Source: Streptomyces sp. Mut1 (GTDB lineage: Bacteria; Actinomycetota; Actinomycetes; Streptomycetales; Streptomycetaceae). From it: a stretch of DNA of 64,000 nucleotides. The DNA lies in the NCBI RefSeq assembly GCF_030719295.1, contig NZ_CP120997.1, forward strand, positions 2,294,001 to 2,358,000. Direction: 5' to 3'. This document shows, one piece after another, positions 37,100 to 46,608 of the stretch; the stretch's first letter is position 1, and each line of letters starts with the position of its first letter. The notes beneath the pieces are model-generated. The model saw nothing but the letters and a program-made list of their open reading frames with translations. It was not told where the DNA came from and searched no databases. Position numbers and translations under genes: made by a program.

Positions 37100-37753
37100 A
37101 TGCGCCGGCTCTCCGTACCCGGGGCCTGGGTGCACGAGCCCGAGGTCATCCCGGACGGCCGCGGCAGCTTCCACGAGTGGTTCAGGGCGGCGGATCTCGC
37201 TGCGGCGGCCGGCCACGCGCTGGGGCTCGCGCAGGCCAACTTCTCGTGCTCGCGCCGGGGCACGCTGCGCGGGATCCACTTCGCGGACGTGCCGCCGGGT
37301 CAGGCGAAGTACGTGAAGTGCGTGCGGGGTGCGGTGCTCGACGTGATCGTGGACGTGCGCACCGGCTCACCCACGTACAGGCGGTGGGAGGGCGTGCGGC
37401 TCGACGACACCGATCACCGGGCGGTCTACCTCGCCGAGGGGCTGGGCCACGCCTTCGTGGCGCTGACGGACGACGCGTGCGTCCTCTACCTCTGCTCCGA
37501 GGGCTACGCGCCCGAGCGCGAGCACGGCATCGACCCGCTCGATCCGGACCTGGGCATCGAGTGGCCCGGGGACGTCGCGCCGCTGCTCTCCCCGAAGGAC
37601 GCCTCGGCCCCCTCGCTCGCCGAGGCCGAGGCGCGGGGTCTGCTCCCCTCGTACGCCGCCTGCGAGGCGTACTACGCGCGGCTGCGGGTGGGTGGTCCCG
37701 CGCTCCCCGGGGTCCGGGCCGGCGAGCCTTCGCTCACCTCGCCCCGGCGCTGA
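37100..37753 (+). CDS. rfbC: dTDP-4-dehydrorhamnose 3,5-epimerase
   Basis: 217 residues of the RmlC cupin family: GRGSFHEWFR, GTLRGIHF with the catalytic histidine, GHAFVALTDDACVLYLCSEGYAPERE, and GIEWPGD near the end. It epimerises C3 and C5 of dTDP-4-keto-6-deoxyglucose. It is alone on the plus strand, and its last 20 bp overlap the convergent rfbD. ATG 37100; GAAGAGG lies somewhat far upstream. It completes the four-enzyme dTDP-L-rhamnose set with the leftward rfbA-rfbB-rfbD operon. Confidence 0.92.
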   Translation: MRRLSVPGAWVHEPEVIPDGRGSFHEWFRAADLAAAAGHALGLAQANFSCSRRGTLRGIHFADVPPGQAKYVKCVRGAVLDVIVDVRTGSPTYRRWEGVRLDDTDHRAVYLAEGLGHAFVALTDDACVLYLCSEGYAPEREHGIDPLDPDLGIEWPGDVAPLLSPKDASAPSLAEAEARGLLPSYAACEAYYARLRVGGPALPGVRAGEPSLTSPRR

Positions 37754-38636
37754 GCGGACGTTCGGCGGCGAGCAGCGCGGGGAAGGCCTCGCCGATGGCC
37801 GTACGCCAGTCGCGGAGGGGTTCGATCCCGGCGGCCGCGAACCGGTCGTGCGCGAGCACGCTGCAGGCGGGCCGGGGCGCGGGGCGGGCGAAGGCGGCGC
37901 TGCTGGTCGGGCGGACGCGGTCCGGGTCGGCGCCCAGCAGCCGGAAGACCTCCCGGGCCAGCCCGTACCAGGTCGTCGAGCCGCCGTTGGTGCCGTGGTA
38001 GACGCCCGCCGGGGCGGTGCCGTCGAGCGCGGCACGGCCGAGGCGGACCAGCTGGGCGGCGAGATCGACGGTCCAGGTGGGCTGCCCGCGCTGGTCGTCC
38101 ACCACGTCGAGGGTGTCCTTGGCCCCCTCCAGTTTGATCATCGTACGGACGAAGTTGGCGCCGCCCGCGCCGTACAGCCAGGCGGTGCGCACGACGTGGC
38201 CGGTGTCGGGCAGGGTTGCGAGGACGGCGCGTTCGCCGGCCAGTTTGGTGCGTCCGTAGGCGCTGCGCGGGGCGGTCGGGGCGTCCTCCGCGTAGGGCAG
38301 GACGGCGTCGCCCGCGAACACGTAGTCGGAGGAGACGTGCAGCAGGACGCTGCCGTACTCGCGGCAGGACGCGGCGAGTACGGCGGGTCCGGTGCCGTTG
38401 ACCCGCAGCGCGGCCTCCTCCTGGCTCTCGGCGTCGTCGACGGCGGTCCAGGCGGCGCAGTTGACGACGACGGCGGGCCGGTGGACGGCGAACGCCTCAC
38501 GGACCCGGGCCGGGTCGGCGATGTCCAGGGCCGCCCGGTCGGCGGCGACGACGGCGGCGTCCTCGCGGGCGAGCGCGGCCGTCAGGTCCCGGCCGAGCAT
38601 GCCGCCGGCCCCGGTGACCAGCCAGCGGGGGCTCAC
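37734..38636 (-). CDS. rfbD: dTDP-4-dehydrorhamnose reductase
   Basis: 300 residues from GTG 38636, with the Rossmann motif LVTGAGGMLGRDL at the N-terminus, HVSSDYVFAGD, and YGRTKLAGE as the YxxxK catalytic pair. It reduces dTDP-4-keto-L-rhamnose to dTDP-L-rhamnose. The start overlaps the rfbB stop (GTGA), so the rfbA-rfbB-rfbD genes are translationally coupled. The open frame continues upstream but lacks similarity. Confidence 0.94.
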   Translation of the reverse strand: MSPRWLVTGAGGMLGRDLTAALAREDAAVVAADRAALDIADPARVREAFAVHRPAVVVNCAAWTAVDDAESQEEAALRVNGTGPAVLAASCREYGSVLLHVSSDYVFAGDAVLPYAEDAPTAPRSAYGRTKLAGERAVLATLPDTGHVVRTAWLYGAGGANFVRTMIKLEGAKDTLDVVDDQRGQPTWTVDLAAQLVRLGRAALDGTAPAGVYHGTNGGSTTWYGLAREVFRLLGADPDRVRPTSSAAFARPAPRPACSVLAHDRFAAAGIEPLRDWRTAIGEAFPALLAAERPLSAGAR

Positions 38637-39625
38637 AGGGCGGCCCTCTCCTTGAGCGGCTCCCACCAGGACCGGTTCTCGCGGTACCAGCGCACGGTCT
38701 CGGCGAGGCCGGTGCGGAAGTCCTTGCGGGGCGCGTAGCCCAGCTCCTCGCGGATCTTGGCGCAGTCCACCGAGTAGCGCCGGTCGTGGCCCTTGCGGTC
38801 CTCGACGTGGGTCACGTCGGTGTCCCAGTCGGCGTCGCACGCCTCCAGGAGCAGCCGGGTGAGTTCCTTGTTGGACAGCTCGGTGCCGCCGCCGATGTTG
38901 TAGACCTCACCGGGGCGGCCCTCGGTGCGGACGAGTTCGATGCCCTGGACGTGGTCGTCGATGTGCAGCCAGTCGCGTACATGGGCGCCGTCGCCGTAGA
39001 GCGGTACGGGCCGGCCCTCCAGGAGGTTGGTGACGAAGAGCGGGACGACCTTCTCGGGGAAGTGGTGGTGGCCGTAGTTGTTGGAGCAGCGGGTGACCCG
39101 CACGTCGAGGCCGTGGGTGCGGTGGTAGGCCAGGGCGATGAGGTCGCTGGATGCCTTGGACGCGGAGTACGGGGAGTTGGGCGCGAGGGGTTCGTCCTCG
39201 GTCCAGGAGCCCTCGTCGATGGAGCCGTAGACCTCGTCGGTGGAGACGTGGACGAAGGTGGCGATGCCAGCCTCGTGCGCGGCGTGGACCAGGGTGTGGG
39301 TGCCGACGACGTTCGTACGGACGAAGGCCGCGCCGCCGTCGATGGAGCGGTCGACGTGGGACTCGGCGGCGAGGTGCACCACCTGGTCGTGCCGGGCCAT
39401 GAGGCGCGCGGCCAGGCCGGCGTCGCAGATGTCGCCGTGCACGAAGGCGAAGCCGGGGTGGCCGCGGACCTCCGCCAGGTTGGCCGGGTTGCCCGCGTAG
39501 GTGAGCTTGTCCAGGACGGTGACGGTGACGTCGCCGGGGCCGTCGGGGCCCAGCAGCGTGCGGACGTAGTGGGAGCCGATGAAGCCGGCGCCGCCGGTGA
39601 CGAGGATGCGCGTGGGGTCGGTCAT
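38633..39625 (-). CDS. rfbB: dTDP-glucose 4,6-dehydratase
   Basis: 330 residues: ILVTGGAGFIGSHYV, HLAAESHVDRSI, STDEVYGS, then the catalytic YSASKASSD, and CSNNYGHHHFPEKVVPLF. An NAD-dependent short-chain dehydrogenase that makes dTDP-4-keto-6-deoxyglucose. ATG 39625 overlaps the rfbA stop by 4 bp. Confidence 0.96.
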   Translation of the reverse strand: MTDPTRILVTGGAGFIGSHYVRTLLGPDGPGDVTVTVLDKLTYAGNPANLAEVRGHPGFAFVHGDICDAGLAARLMARHDQVVHLAAESHVDRSIDGGAAFVRTNVVGTHTLVHAAHEAGIATFVHVSTDEVYGSIDEGSWTEDEPLAPNSPYSASKASSDLIALAYHRTHGLDVRVTRCSNNYGHHHFPEKVVPLFVTNLLEGRPVPLYGDGAHVRDWLHIDDHVQGIELVRTEGRPGEVYNIGGGTELSNKELTRLLLEACDADWDTDVTHVEDRKGHDRRYSVDCAKIREELGYAPRKDFRTGLAETVRWYRENRSWWEPLKERAAL

Positions 39626-40692
39626 GAGGAGATCTGCACCTTGCTGTGGTCGCCGAGGACGAGACGGTGGGCGGACGGGCTGCGGGGCGCGGGGGTCACC
39701 TCGACGTCATGGCCGATCAGCGAGGCCTCCACGCGCCGCACCCCGTCGATCGAGGCGCCCCGCAGCACGATGGAGTACTCGATCTCGCTGTCCTCGATCC
39801 GGCAGTTCTGGGAGATGGAGGTGAACGGGCCGACGTAGGCGTCGCTGATGACCGAGCCGGTCCCGATGATGGCGGGCCCGACGATCCGGCTGCGGGTGAC
39901 CCGGGCGCCCGGTTCGATCAGCACCCGGCCGATGATCTCGCTCTCGCCGTCGACGTGGGCGCCCTCGGTGCTCGGCTCCACGCTCTCCAGCACGGTCCGG
40001 TTGACCTCCAGCATGTCGGTGACGTTGCCGGTGTCCTTCCAGTAGCCCCGGATCGTGGTGGAGCGCACGTCGCGCTGCTGGTCGATGAGCCACTGGATGG
40101 CGTGGGTGATCTCCAGCTCGCCGCGCCAGGACGGCCGGATCGAGCGGACGGCCTCGTGGACGGCCCGGGTGAAGAGGTAGACGCCGACGAGCGCGAGGTC
40201 GCTCTTGGGGTACTCGGGCTTCTCCTCCAGGGCCACCACCCTGCCGTCCCCGTCCAGTTCCGCGACGCCGAAGGAGGTCGGGTCGGGCACCCGGGTCAGC
40301 AGGATCTGGGCGTCGGGCCGGTCCGCCCGGAACTCCTCGACCAGGCCGGCGATCCCGCCGACGATGAAGTTGTCGCCCAGGTACATGACGAAGTCGTCGT
40401 CGCCCAGGAAGCGGTGGGCGACCAGGACCGCGTGGGCGAGGCCGAGGGGCTCGGACTGCCGGATGTAGGTGACGTCGATGCCGAAGCGCGAGCCGTCGCC
40501 GACCGCCGCGCGGATCTCCTCCTCGGTGTCGCCCACGATGATGCCGACCTCGGTGATTCCGGCTTCCGCGATGGCCTCCAGGCCGTAGAAGAGGACCGGT
40601 TTGTTCGCCACCGGGACCAGTTGCTTGGCCGAGGTGTGGGTGATGGGGCGGAGCCGGGTGCCTGCCCCACCGGCGAGTACGAGAGCCTTCAC
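39622..40692 (-). CDS. rfbA: Glucose-1-phosphate thymidylyltransferase (long, StrD-like form)
   Basis: 356 residues. The nucleotidyltransferase domain (MKALVLAGGAGTRLRPITHT, FVMYLGDNF, EKPEYPKSDLALVGVYLF) is followed by a left-handed beta-helix-like tail (about 250-340: GARVTRSRIVGPAIIGTGSVI). The tail marks the long StrD type rather than the short RmlA. It makes dTDP-glucose. GTG 40692 has GGGGG 8 nt upstream. It opens the leftward rfbABD operon; the 284-bp gap to the divergent TagF-like gene should hold both promoters. Confidence 0.92.
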   Translation of the reverse strand: MKALVLAGGAGTRLRPITHTSAKQLVPVANKPVLFYGLEAIAEAGITEVGIIVGDTEEEIRAAVGDGSRFGIDVTYIRQSEPLGLAHAVLVAHRFLGDDDFVMYLGDNFIVGGIAGLVEEFRADRPDAQILLTRVPDPTSFGVAELDGDGRVVALEEKPEYPKSDLALVGVYLFTRAVHEAVRSIRPSWRGELEITHAIQWLIDQQRDVRSTTIRGYWKDTGNVTDMLEVNRTVLESVEPSTEGAHVDGESEIIGRVLIEPGARVTRSRIVGPAIIGTGSVISDAYVGPFTSISQNCRIEDSEIEYSIVLRGASIDGVRRVEASLIGHDVEVTPAPRSPSAHRLVLGDHSKVQISS

Positions 40693-40976
40693 AGTTTCTG
40701 CCCCCACGATGAGATGTGGCCGATGAGACGGCGGTCCTGTCGCGGCTGCGACCTACCGGCGACCTTACTGAGATCTATCGCCCCATCCAGGACAAAACGT
40801 CACCGGCCCACCCATTGCCGACACATCCGGAGGAAAAGTGGCGATCTCCCGTAACCGGCCGGCCGTGACCGGCACCGCGCGTATGCATGGACATGGCAGA
40901 TGGTTGCGTGCGGAGGCCCGTTTCTCACAAAGTCTTCACTCTTGTCTCATCATCGGATTGACTGAGTTTCCCTACG

Positions 40977-43136
40977 GTGATGTCCGAACCCCCCGCTCGT
41001 CCGAACCCCCGCTCGTCCGGACCCGGCCGGACGCCGCCGCCGCCCCCACGGCGCACGCACAGGAGCCTGAGCTCTTTTGGAGTCCCACCCGTGCCACCAC
41101 TTCTCCCCCCTCTGCGGTCCGCCGCCAGGGCCCTCCCCCTCGGCCTGCTGGTAGTCGCCCTCACCGTCCAGGCAGCGGCGGCCGTCGAGCCCCACCTCGT
41201 CCTGCTGATCGTGGCGACCGCGGCCGTCCTGTGCGCCGAAGCCGCCCTGCACCGATGGCTGCCCGGCCAGGTCACGCTGCTCGCCAGGGTGCGCGCGGAC
41301 ACCATGGTCCGCCGCCTGGCCTGCGATCTCCTGCTGCTCGTCGGAATGATCAGGATGCCGGGCGAACGGAGCGAGGCGGTCTACCTGCCGCTGGTCCTCG
41401 GCCTCCTCCTCTTCTACGCGCTGCACCTCGCCACCCACGCGGCGGCGATCCGGGTACGCCAGTCCCGCACCCTGCCCCTGCTCACCCGCAACATCGACGC
41501 CTCGGCCCTGCGCATCACCCCGGCTCCCCGGGCCCTGCTGACCCGCCGCCACGGCCCCCGCCTCATCCTCTTCGGCCTGCCGCTCACCGCGGGGCTGCTG
41601 GTGACCGCCACGAACGACCGGCCGCAGTACGCGGCCATGGGCATCGCGGTCTCGGTCGGCCTCGCCGCGGTGTCGCTCGGCACGCTGGCGCGGTGCCTGC
41701 TGCGCCGCGGGCCGGCCACGCCCGACGAGGTGCAGGAGTGGTTCGACGCCTGGCTCGCCGACTACCGGCCCACCGTCGGCATGTACTTCTCGGGCGGGGC
41801 CTCGTCCGCGTACCAGGCCAACATGTGGCTGGACGCGCTGGCCTCGCTCGACGGCCGGCCGGTCATCCTGCTGCGCGAGCGCTTCATGATGCAGCGCATC
41901 GGCGCCACCGACCTCCCCGTCATCTGCCTCCCGAAGGTCTCCCAGCTGCTGCGCCTGGAACAGTCCAGCCTCAAGATGCTGATCCACCCGGCGAACTCCG
42001 GCAGGACCTCGCAGGTCCTGCGCGTCCCGACGATCAAGCACGCCTTCGTCAACCACGGCGAGAGCGACAAGCTGTCCAGCTGCAACCCGTACGCGAAGGC
42101 GTACGACGAGGTGTGGGTCGCGGGCCCCGCCGCGCGCGAACGCTACGCCCTGGCCGACGTCGGCGTACGGGACGGTGACGTGGTGGAGATCGGCCGCCCC
42201 CAGCTGGCCCCGATCGCCCCGTACGCGGGCCCTCCCACCGGCCCGTACACGACGGTGCTCTACGCCCCCACCTGGGAGGGCTGGGACGGCAACCCCGGCA
42301 ACACCTCCGTCGTCCTGGCCGGCGAGAACATCGTCCGGGAACTGCTCGCCGACCCCGGAGTCCGGCTCCTCTACAAACCGCACCCCATGACGGGCTCGGT
42401 CGACCCGCGAGCCGGCGCCGCCGACGCCCGCATCCAGGAACTGATCCACGCGGCCAACCGCGCCCGCCCCGGCCCGCGCCCCGCCCCCGGGGCCGCCGCC
42501 GAACTGGCCCGGCGCACCGCGGAGCTGGACGCCCTGACCGCCTCCGCCTTCCGCCCCGACGCGGACGACGCCGAACGGATGCTGGCCCAGGGCACCCCCG
42601 AGCCCGGCCGGGCGGCGGCGGTCGACGCGGCGACGGCGGCATGGGAGGCGGCCCACTGGGCGTCCCTGCCCGAAGGGGAGCACCAGATCGTCACGTCGGA
42701 CAGGCCCGCGCTGTACGCCTGCTTCAACGCTGCGGACCTGCTGATCAGCGATGTGTCGAGCGTGGTCAGCGACTACCTGGCCGGCGAGAAGCCGTACGCC
42801 GTGGCGAACACCGGGGCCCTGTCCGACGCGGAGTTCCGGGAGGCCTTCCCGACGGTCTCGGCGGCGACCGTCCTGACCCCGGACGCGGCGGGCGTCCCCG
42901 CCCTCCTCGCCTCGGTGCGCGACCCCGGCGGCGACGGGCTCGCCCCGGCCCGGGCGGACCTGAAGCTCCGGCTCCTCGGCCCGTCCGACCCGCCGTCCGC
43001 CGTCCGGTTCGCCGACGCGGCGCGCGAGCTGTGCCGGGCCGCGGACACGCACCGCCGGCGGATGGAGGAGCGGCTGCTCCCCGGCATCCCCGCCCAGCGC
43101 CGCGCGGAGGCGGCGAAACCGGCGCGGGAGCCCTGA
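40977..43136 (+). CDS. Membrane-linked TagF-like (CDP-glycerol glycerophosphotransferase-type) transferase
   Basis: 719 residues. After a Pro/Arg-rich start, several hydrophobic segments occupy about residues 50-90, 115-160 and 195-235. A GT-B-like transferase domain follows, with VGMYFSGGASSAYQ (about 267), VNHGESDKLSSCNPYAKAYD (about 355), TVLYAPTWEGW, LLYKPHP and LLISDVSSVVSDYLAGEK (about 587). These resemble the CDP-glycerol transferase family that polymerises teichoic-acid glycerol phosphate. A glycosyltransferase role is the alternative. GTG 40977 or the adjacent ATG 40980 is the start. It stands alone and ends in a perfect terminator. Confidence 0.78.
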   Translation: MMSEPPARPNPRSSGPGRTPPPPPRRTHRSLSSFGVPPVPPLLPPLRSAARALPLGLLVVALTVQAAAAVEPHLVLLIVATAAVLCAEAALHRWLPGQVTLLARVRADTMVRRLACDLLLLVGMIRMPGERSEAVYLPLVLGLLLFYALHLATHAAAIRVRQSRTLPLLTRNIDASALRITPAPRALLTRRHGPRLILFGLPLTAGLLVTATNDRPQYAAMGIAVSVGLAAVSLGTLARCLLRRGPATPDEVQEWFDAWLADYRPTVGMYFSGGASSAYQANMWLDALASLDGRPVILLRERFMMQRIGATDLPVICLPKVSQLLRLEQSSLKMLIHPANSGRTSQVLRVPTIKHAFVNHGESDKLSSCNPYAKAYDEVWVAGPAARERYALADVGVRDGDVVEIGRPQLAPIAPYAGPPTGPYTTVLYAPTWEGWDGNPGNTSVVLAGENIVRELLADPGVRLLYKPHPMTGSVDPRAGAADARIQELIHAANRARPGPRPAPGAAAELARRTAELDALTASAFRPDADDAERMLAQGTPEPGRAAAVDAATAAWEAAHWASLPEGEHQIVTSDRPALYACFNAADLLISDVSSVVSDYLAGEKPYAVANTGALSDAEFREAFPTVSAATVLTPDAAGVPALLASVRDPGGDGLAPARADLKLRLLGPSDPPSAVRFADAARELCRAADTHRRRMEERLLPGIPAQRRAEAAKPAREP

Positions 43137-43155
43137 GGGGCCGAAGGACACACGT

Positions 43156-43190
43156 GGGGCCCGGCACCGACGAGAGCGGTGCCGGGCCCC
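43156..43190. terminator. Bidirectional terminator between the TagF-like gene and galE
   Basis: Perfect 13-bp stem (GGGGCCCGGCACC/GGTGCCGGGCCCC) with a 9-nt loop, 19 bp after the rightward gene and 16 bp after the leftward galE. Confidence 0.88.
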
Positions 43191-43206
43191 GCGTACCGGA
43201 CCGTGC

Positions 43207-44178
43207 TCAGGGGTGGCGCAGGCGCCAGCCCTGCCAGGCGGACTCGATCATCTCGTCCAGGCCGAACCGGGCCGACCAGCCCAGCTCCTCGCGGATGCGG
43301 TCGGCGCCCGCGACCACCCGGGCCGGGTCGCCGGGGCGGCGGGCGGTCACCTCGGCGGTGACGGCGCCGTTGTCCGTGACCTTGAGGATGCGGTCGACCA
43401 TCTCGCGCACCGAGCTGCCCTCGCCGCGGCCGATGTTCAGCGTGAGGTCCGTGCCGGGCTCGGCGTCCTGGAGCCGGCGGGCGGCCGCGAGGTGGGCGGA
43501 GGCGATGTCCTCGACGTGGATGTAGTCGCGGACGCACGTGCCGTCGGGGGTCGCGTAGTCGTCGCCGAAGATGCGCGGGGACTCGCCCGCCTCCAGGCGC
43601 TCGAAGACCATCGGGATCAGGTTGAAGACCCCGGCGTCGGCCAGCTCCGGAGACGCGGCGCCCGCCACGTTGAAGTAGCGCAGCGAGGCGCAGCGCAGCC
43701 CGTGGGCCCTGGCGGCGGCGTGGATCAGCCACTCGCCGATGAGTTTGGTCTCCCCGTAGGGACTCATCGGCGCGCACGGGGTCTGCTCAGTGACGAGATC
43801 CACGTCGGGCATGCCGTAGACGGCGGCCGACGAGGAGAACACCAGCCGGTCGACGCCACCGGCGACCATGCTCTCCAGCAGGACCTCCAGGCCGGTGACG
43901 TTCTCCTTGTAGTAGTGGAGGGGGCGCTCGACGGACTCGCCGACCTGCTTCTTGCCGGCGATGTGCACCACCCCGGTCACCCCGTGGTCCCGGATCGCCG
44001 CGTCGAGGGCCCCGCGGTCGAGAACGCTGCCGGTCACCAGGGGTACCCCGGCGGGTACCTTGTCGGCGCTTCCGGTCGACAGGTCGTCGAACACGACCAC
44101 CTGCTGACCACCCGCGAGCATCGCGCGCACCACGTGCGCACCGATGAACCCCGCCCCGCCCGTAACCATCCAGGTCAT
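43207..44178 (-). CDS. galE: UDP-glucose 4-epimerase
   Basis: 323 residues: MVTGGAGFIGAHVVRAM, HIAGKKQVGESVERPL, FSSSAAVYG, YGETKLIGE (YxxxK), ASLRYFNVAGA, and RRPGDPARVVAG. It interconverts UDP-glucose and UDP-galactose, with NAD bound by the N-terminal Rossmann fold. Here it lies between two polymer transferases and probably feeds a galactosyl donor. ATG 44178; divergent from the GT2 gene. Confidence 0.93.
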   Translation of the reverse strand: MTWMVTGGAGFIGAHVVRAMLAGGQQVVVFDDLSTGSADKVPAGVPLVTGSVLDRGALDAAIRDHGVTGVVHIAGKKQVGESVERPLHYYKENVTGLEVLLESMVAGGVDRLVFSSSAAVYGMPDVDLVTEQTPCAPMSPYGETKLIGEWLIHAAARAHGLRCASLRYFNVAGAASPELADAGVFNLIPMVFERLEAGESPRIFGDDYATPDGTCVRDYIHVEDIASAHLAAARRLQDAEPGTDLTLNIGRGEGSSVREMVDRILKVTDNGAVTAEVTARRPGDPARVVAGADRIREELGWSARFGLDEMIESAWQGWRLRHP

Positions 44179-44367
44179 GTCGTGCGTCTCCCTGTCAGAT
44201 GCTGTACCCGTCAGCGTTCCACCCTACGTGGACGGCCCGAGCCACCCTCCGGGAGCGGCCGGGGCGATCAATTACGCTGTCCGGGTGCCGGACGCACCCC
44301 ACTGTTCCACGGTGCCGACCGCGCCCCTCGCACAAACCCTGCGGAAGCTCTCTGGAACTGGTGGACG

Positions 44368-46599
44368 ATGCCTCGACTGACACTCATCGTGCCTGCGTAC
44401 AACGTGCAGGGGTACATCGGGGAGTGTCTGGACTCCGTGCTCGGGCAGGACTTCACCGACTTCGAAGTCATCGGTGTCGACGACTGCTCCCCCGACGGTT
44501 CCGGCGCGATCCTGGACGCCTACGCGGCCCGCGACCCCCGGATCCGTGTGCTGCACCTCACGGAGAACGTGGGCCTGGGCCGCGCGCGCAACGCGGGTCT
44601 CGACCTGGCGACCGGTGACTACGTCCTCTTCCTCGACAGCGACGACACCCTGGCGCCGGGCTCCCTGGCGGCCATCGCGGCGCGGCTCGACGCGGCGGAC
44701 GACCCGGACATCCTGGTCTACGACTACACCCGCGCCTACTGGGACGGGCAGCTGTTGCGCAACAAGCGCTCCGACCTGATGTCCGAGGCCGACCCGAAGG
44801 TCTTCTCCCTCGCGGAGCGGCCACAGCTGCTGGACCTGCTGCAAATCGTCTGGAACAAGGCCTACCGGCGCGATTTCGTCACCCGCCACGGACTCCGTTT
44901 CCCGCCCGGTTACTACGAGGACGCGCCCTGGACGTACAGCGCGATGATCGCGGCGGAGCGCATCGCCGTGCTCGACCGCTCCTGTGTGCTGTACCGGCAG
45001 CGGCGTGAGGGCGGGAACATCCTCCACACGGTCAGCCGGAAGCATTTCGACGTCTTCGACCAGTACGACCGGGTCTTCGCGTTCCTCGACGAGCGGCCGG
45101 AACTCGATCGCTGGCGGCCGGCGCTGTTCAGGAAGATGGTCGACCACTTCCTGACCATTCTGGAAAGGCCGGGCCGGCTCCCGCGCAACGCGCGCGCCGA
45201 ATTCTTTCACCGGGCGGCCAAGGACTACCGCGGCCGCCTCCCGGAGGGCTTCGAGCGGCCGCCGGGCGGGCGCGGTTACAAGTACGCGCTGCTCGGGGTC
45301 GACTCGTACTCCGCGTTCTTCGGCGTGACCCGCGCCAACAACGTGCGCCACCGCGCCCGGCAGGGCGGTCAGGCCCGTATCGGCCGGGCCAAGCGGGCCG
45401 CCCTCGGCATGTTCTACCGGTCGCAGCTGCGGATGCCGCTGGACGAGAACCTGGCGGTGTTCTCCGCGTACTGGGGGCGCGGCTACTCCTGCAACCCGGC
45501 GGCCATCGAGGCCGAGCTGGGCCGTCTCGCGCCGGGCGTGCGCCGGGTCTGGGCCGTGCGCTCCGAACACCGCGACCGGGTGCCCAAGGGCGTCGAGAAG
45601 GTGATCGTCGGCTCGCGCGAGTACTGGGCGGTCATGGCCCGCGCCAAGTACCTCACGAACAACGTGAACTTCGGCGACACCATCGTGAAGCGCGAGGGGC
45701 AGATCCATCTCCAGACCCATCACGGCACCCCGCTGAAGACGATGGGGCTCGACCAGGCCCAGTACCCCGCGTCCACCAACATGGACATGGAGCTGCTGCT
45801 GCGCCGGTGCGACCGCTGGGACTACAGCCTGACCTCCAACCGGTTCTCGACCACCGTCTGGGAGCGGGTCTACCCCTGCCGGTACACCACGCTGGAGACC
45901 GGCTACCCGCGCAACGACGTGCTGCTCCGCGCCACCGCCGCCGACGTCGTGCGGGCCCGGCACGACCTGGGCCTCGCGGACGGCTCGACCGCGTTCCTGT
46001 ACATGCCGACGCACCGCGAGTACGAGAAGTCCTTCGCCCCCAGGGTCGACCTGCCGAAGCTGGCCGAGGCGCTGGGCCCCGACGTGACCCTGCTGGTGCG
46101 CGGGCACTACTTCTACAAGCCGACCGGCCGCCTCGCCGAGCTCCAGGCCAGCGGCCGGGTCATCGACGTCTCCGCGCACGGCAACGTCGAGGAGCTCTAC
46201 CTCGCGGCCGACGCCCTGGTCACCGACTACTCATCGGCGATGTTCGACTACGCCAACCTGGACCGGCCGATCGTGATCTACGCGGACGACTGGGACACCT
46301 ACCGGGTCGTGCGCGGCACCTACTTCGACCTCATGGCCGAGCCCCCGGGCGCCGTCGCGACCTCGCAGGAGGAGCTGACCGCCGTCCTGGGCTCGGACGC
46401 GTGGCGCGACGAGAAGGCGGCGGAGCTGCGCGCCGCGTTCCGGGAGCGCTACTGCGACTACGACGACGGGCACGCCGCCGAGCGCGTGGTGCGCCGGGTG
46501 TTCCTGGGCGAGGAGGCCCTGCCGCCGGTCGTCCCGCTCGCCGAGCGCACCCCGGCCCCCTCCCCCGCCGAGGCACTGGAGCGCGCCGGGCGGGTCTGA
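44368..46599 (+). CDS. Two-domain GT2 glycosyltransferase and CDP-glycerol glycerophosphotransferase
   Basis: 743 residues from ATG 44368. Residues 1-230 are a GT2 (GT-A) domain: LTLIVPAYNVQGYIGECLDS, VLFLDSDD at about 85-92 (the DxD metal motif) and YYEDAPWTYSAMI. From about 345 to 700 is a TagF-like domain: LQTHHGTPLKTMG at about 448, YMPTHREYEKSF, and VTDYSSAMFDYANLDRPIV at about 617. This fusion suggests it both primes or decorates and extends a polyol-phosphate chain at the inner membrane face. A terminator follows. Confidence 0.88.
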   Translation: MPRLTLIVPAYNVQGYIGECLDSVLGQDFTDFEVIGVDDCSPDGSGAILDAYAARDPRIRVLHLTENVGLGRARNAGLDLATGDYVLFLDSDDTLAPGSLAAIAARLDAADDPDILVYDYTRAYWDGQLLRNKRSDLMSEADPKVFSLAERPQLLDLLQIVWNKAYRRDFVTRHGLRFPPGYYEDAPWTYSAMIAAERIAVLDRSCVLYRQRREGGNILHTVSRKHFDVFDQYDRVFAFLDERPELDRWRPALFRKMVDHFLTILERPGRLPRNARAEFFHRAAKDYRGRLPEGFERPPGGRGYKYALLGVDSYSAFFGVTRANNVRHRARQGGQARIGRAKRAALGMFYRSQLRMPLDENLAVFSAYWGRGYSCNPAAIEAELGRLAPGVRRVWAVRSEHRDRVPKGVEKVIVGSREYWAVMARAKYLTNNVNFGDTIVKREGQIHLQTHHGTPLKTMGLDQAQYPASTNMDMELLLRRCDRWDYSLTSNRFSTTVWERVYPCRYTTLETGYPRNDVLLRATAADVVRARHDLGLADGSTAFLYMPTHREYEKSFAPRVDLPKLAEALGPDVTLLVRGHYFYKPTGRLAELQASGRVIDVSAHGNVEELYLAADALVTDYSSAMFDYANLDRPIVIYADDWDTYRVVRGTYFDLMAEPPGAVATSQEELTAVLGSDAWRDEKAAELRAAFRERYCDYDDGHAAERVVRRVFLGEEALPPVVPLAERTPAPSPAEALERAGRV

Positions 46600-46608
46600 G
46601 CACGCGAA

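Noticed and set aside
37100..40692. Antibiotic deoxysugar cluster
   Set aside because: Only the four rhamnose genes are present; no polyketide, peptide or aminotransferase/methyltransferase sugar genes nearby, and the neighbours are wall-polymer transferases.
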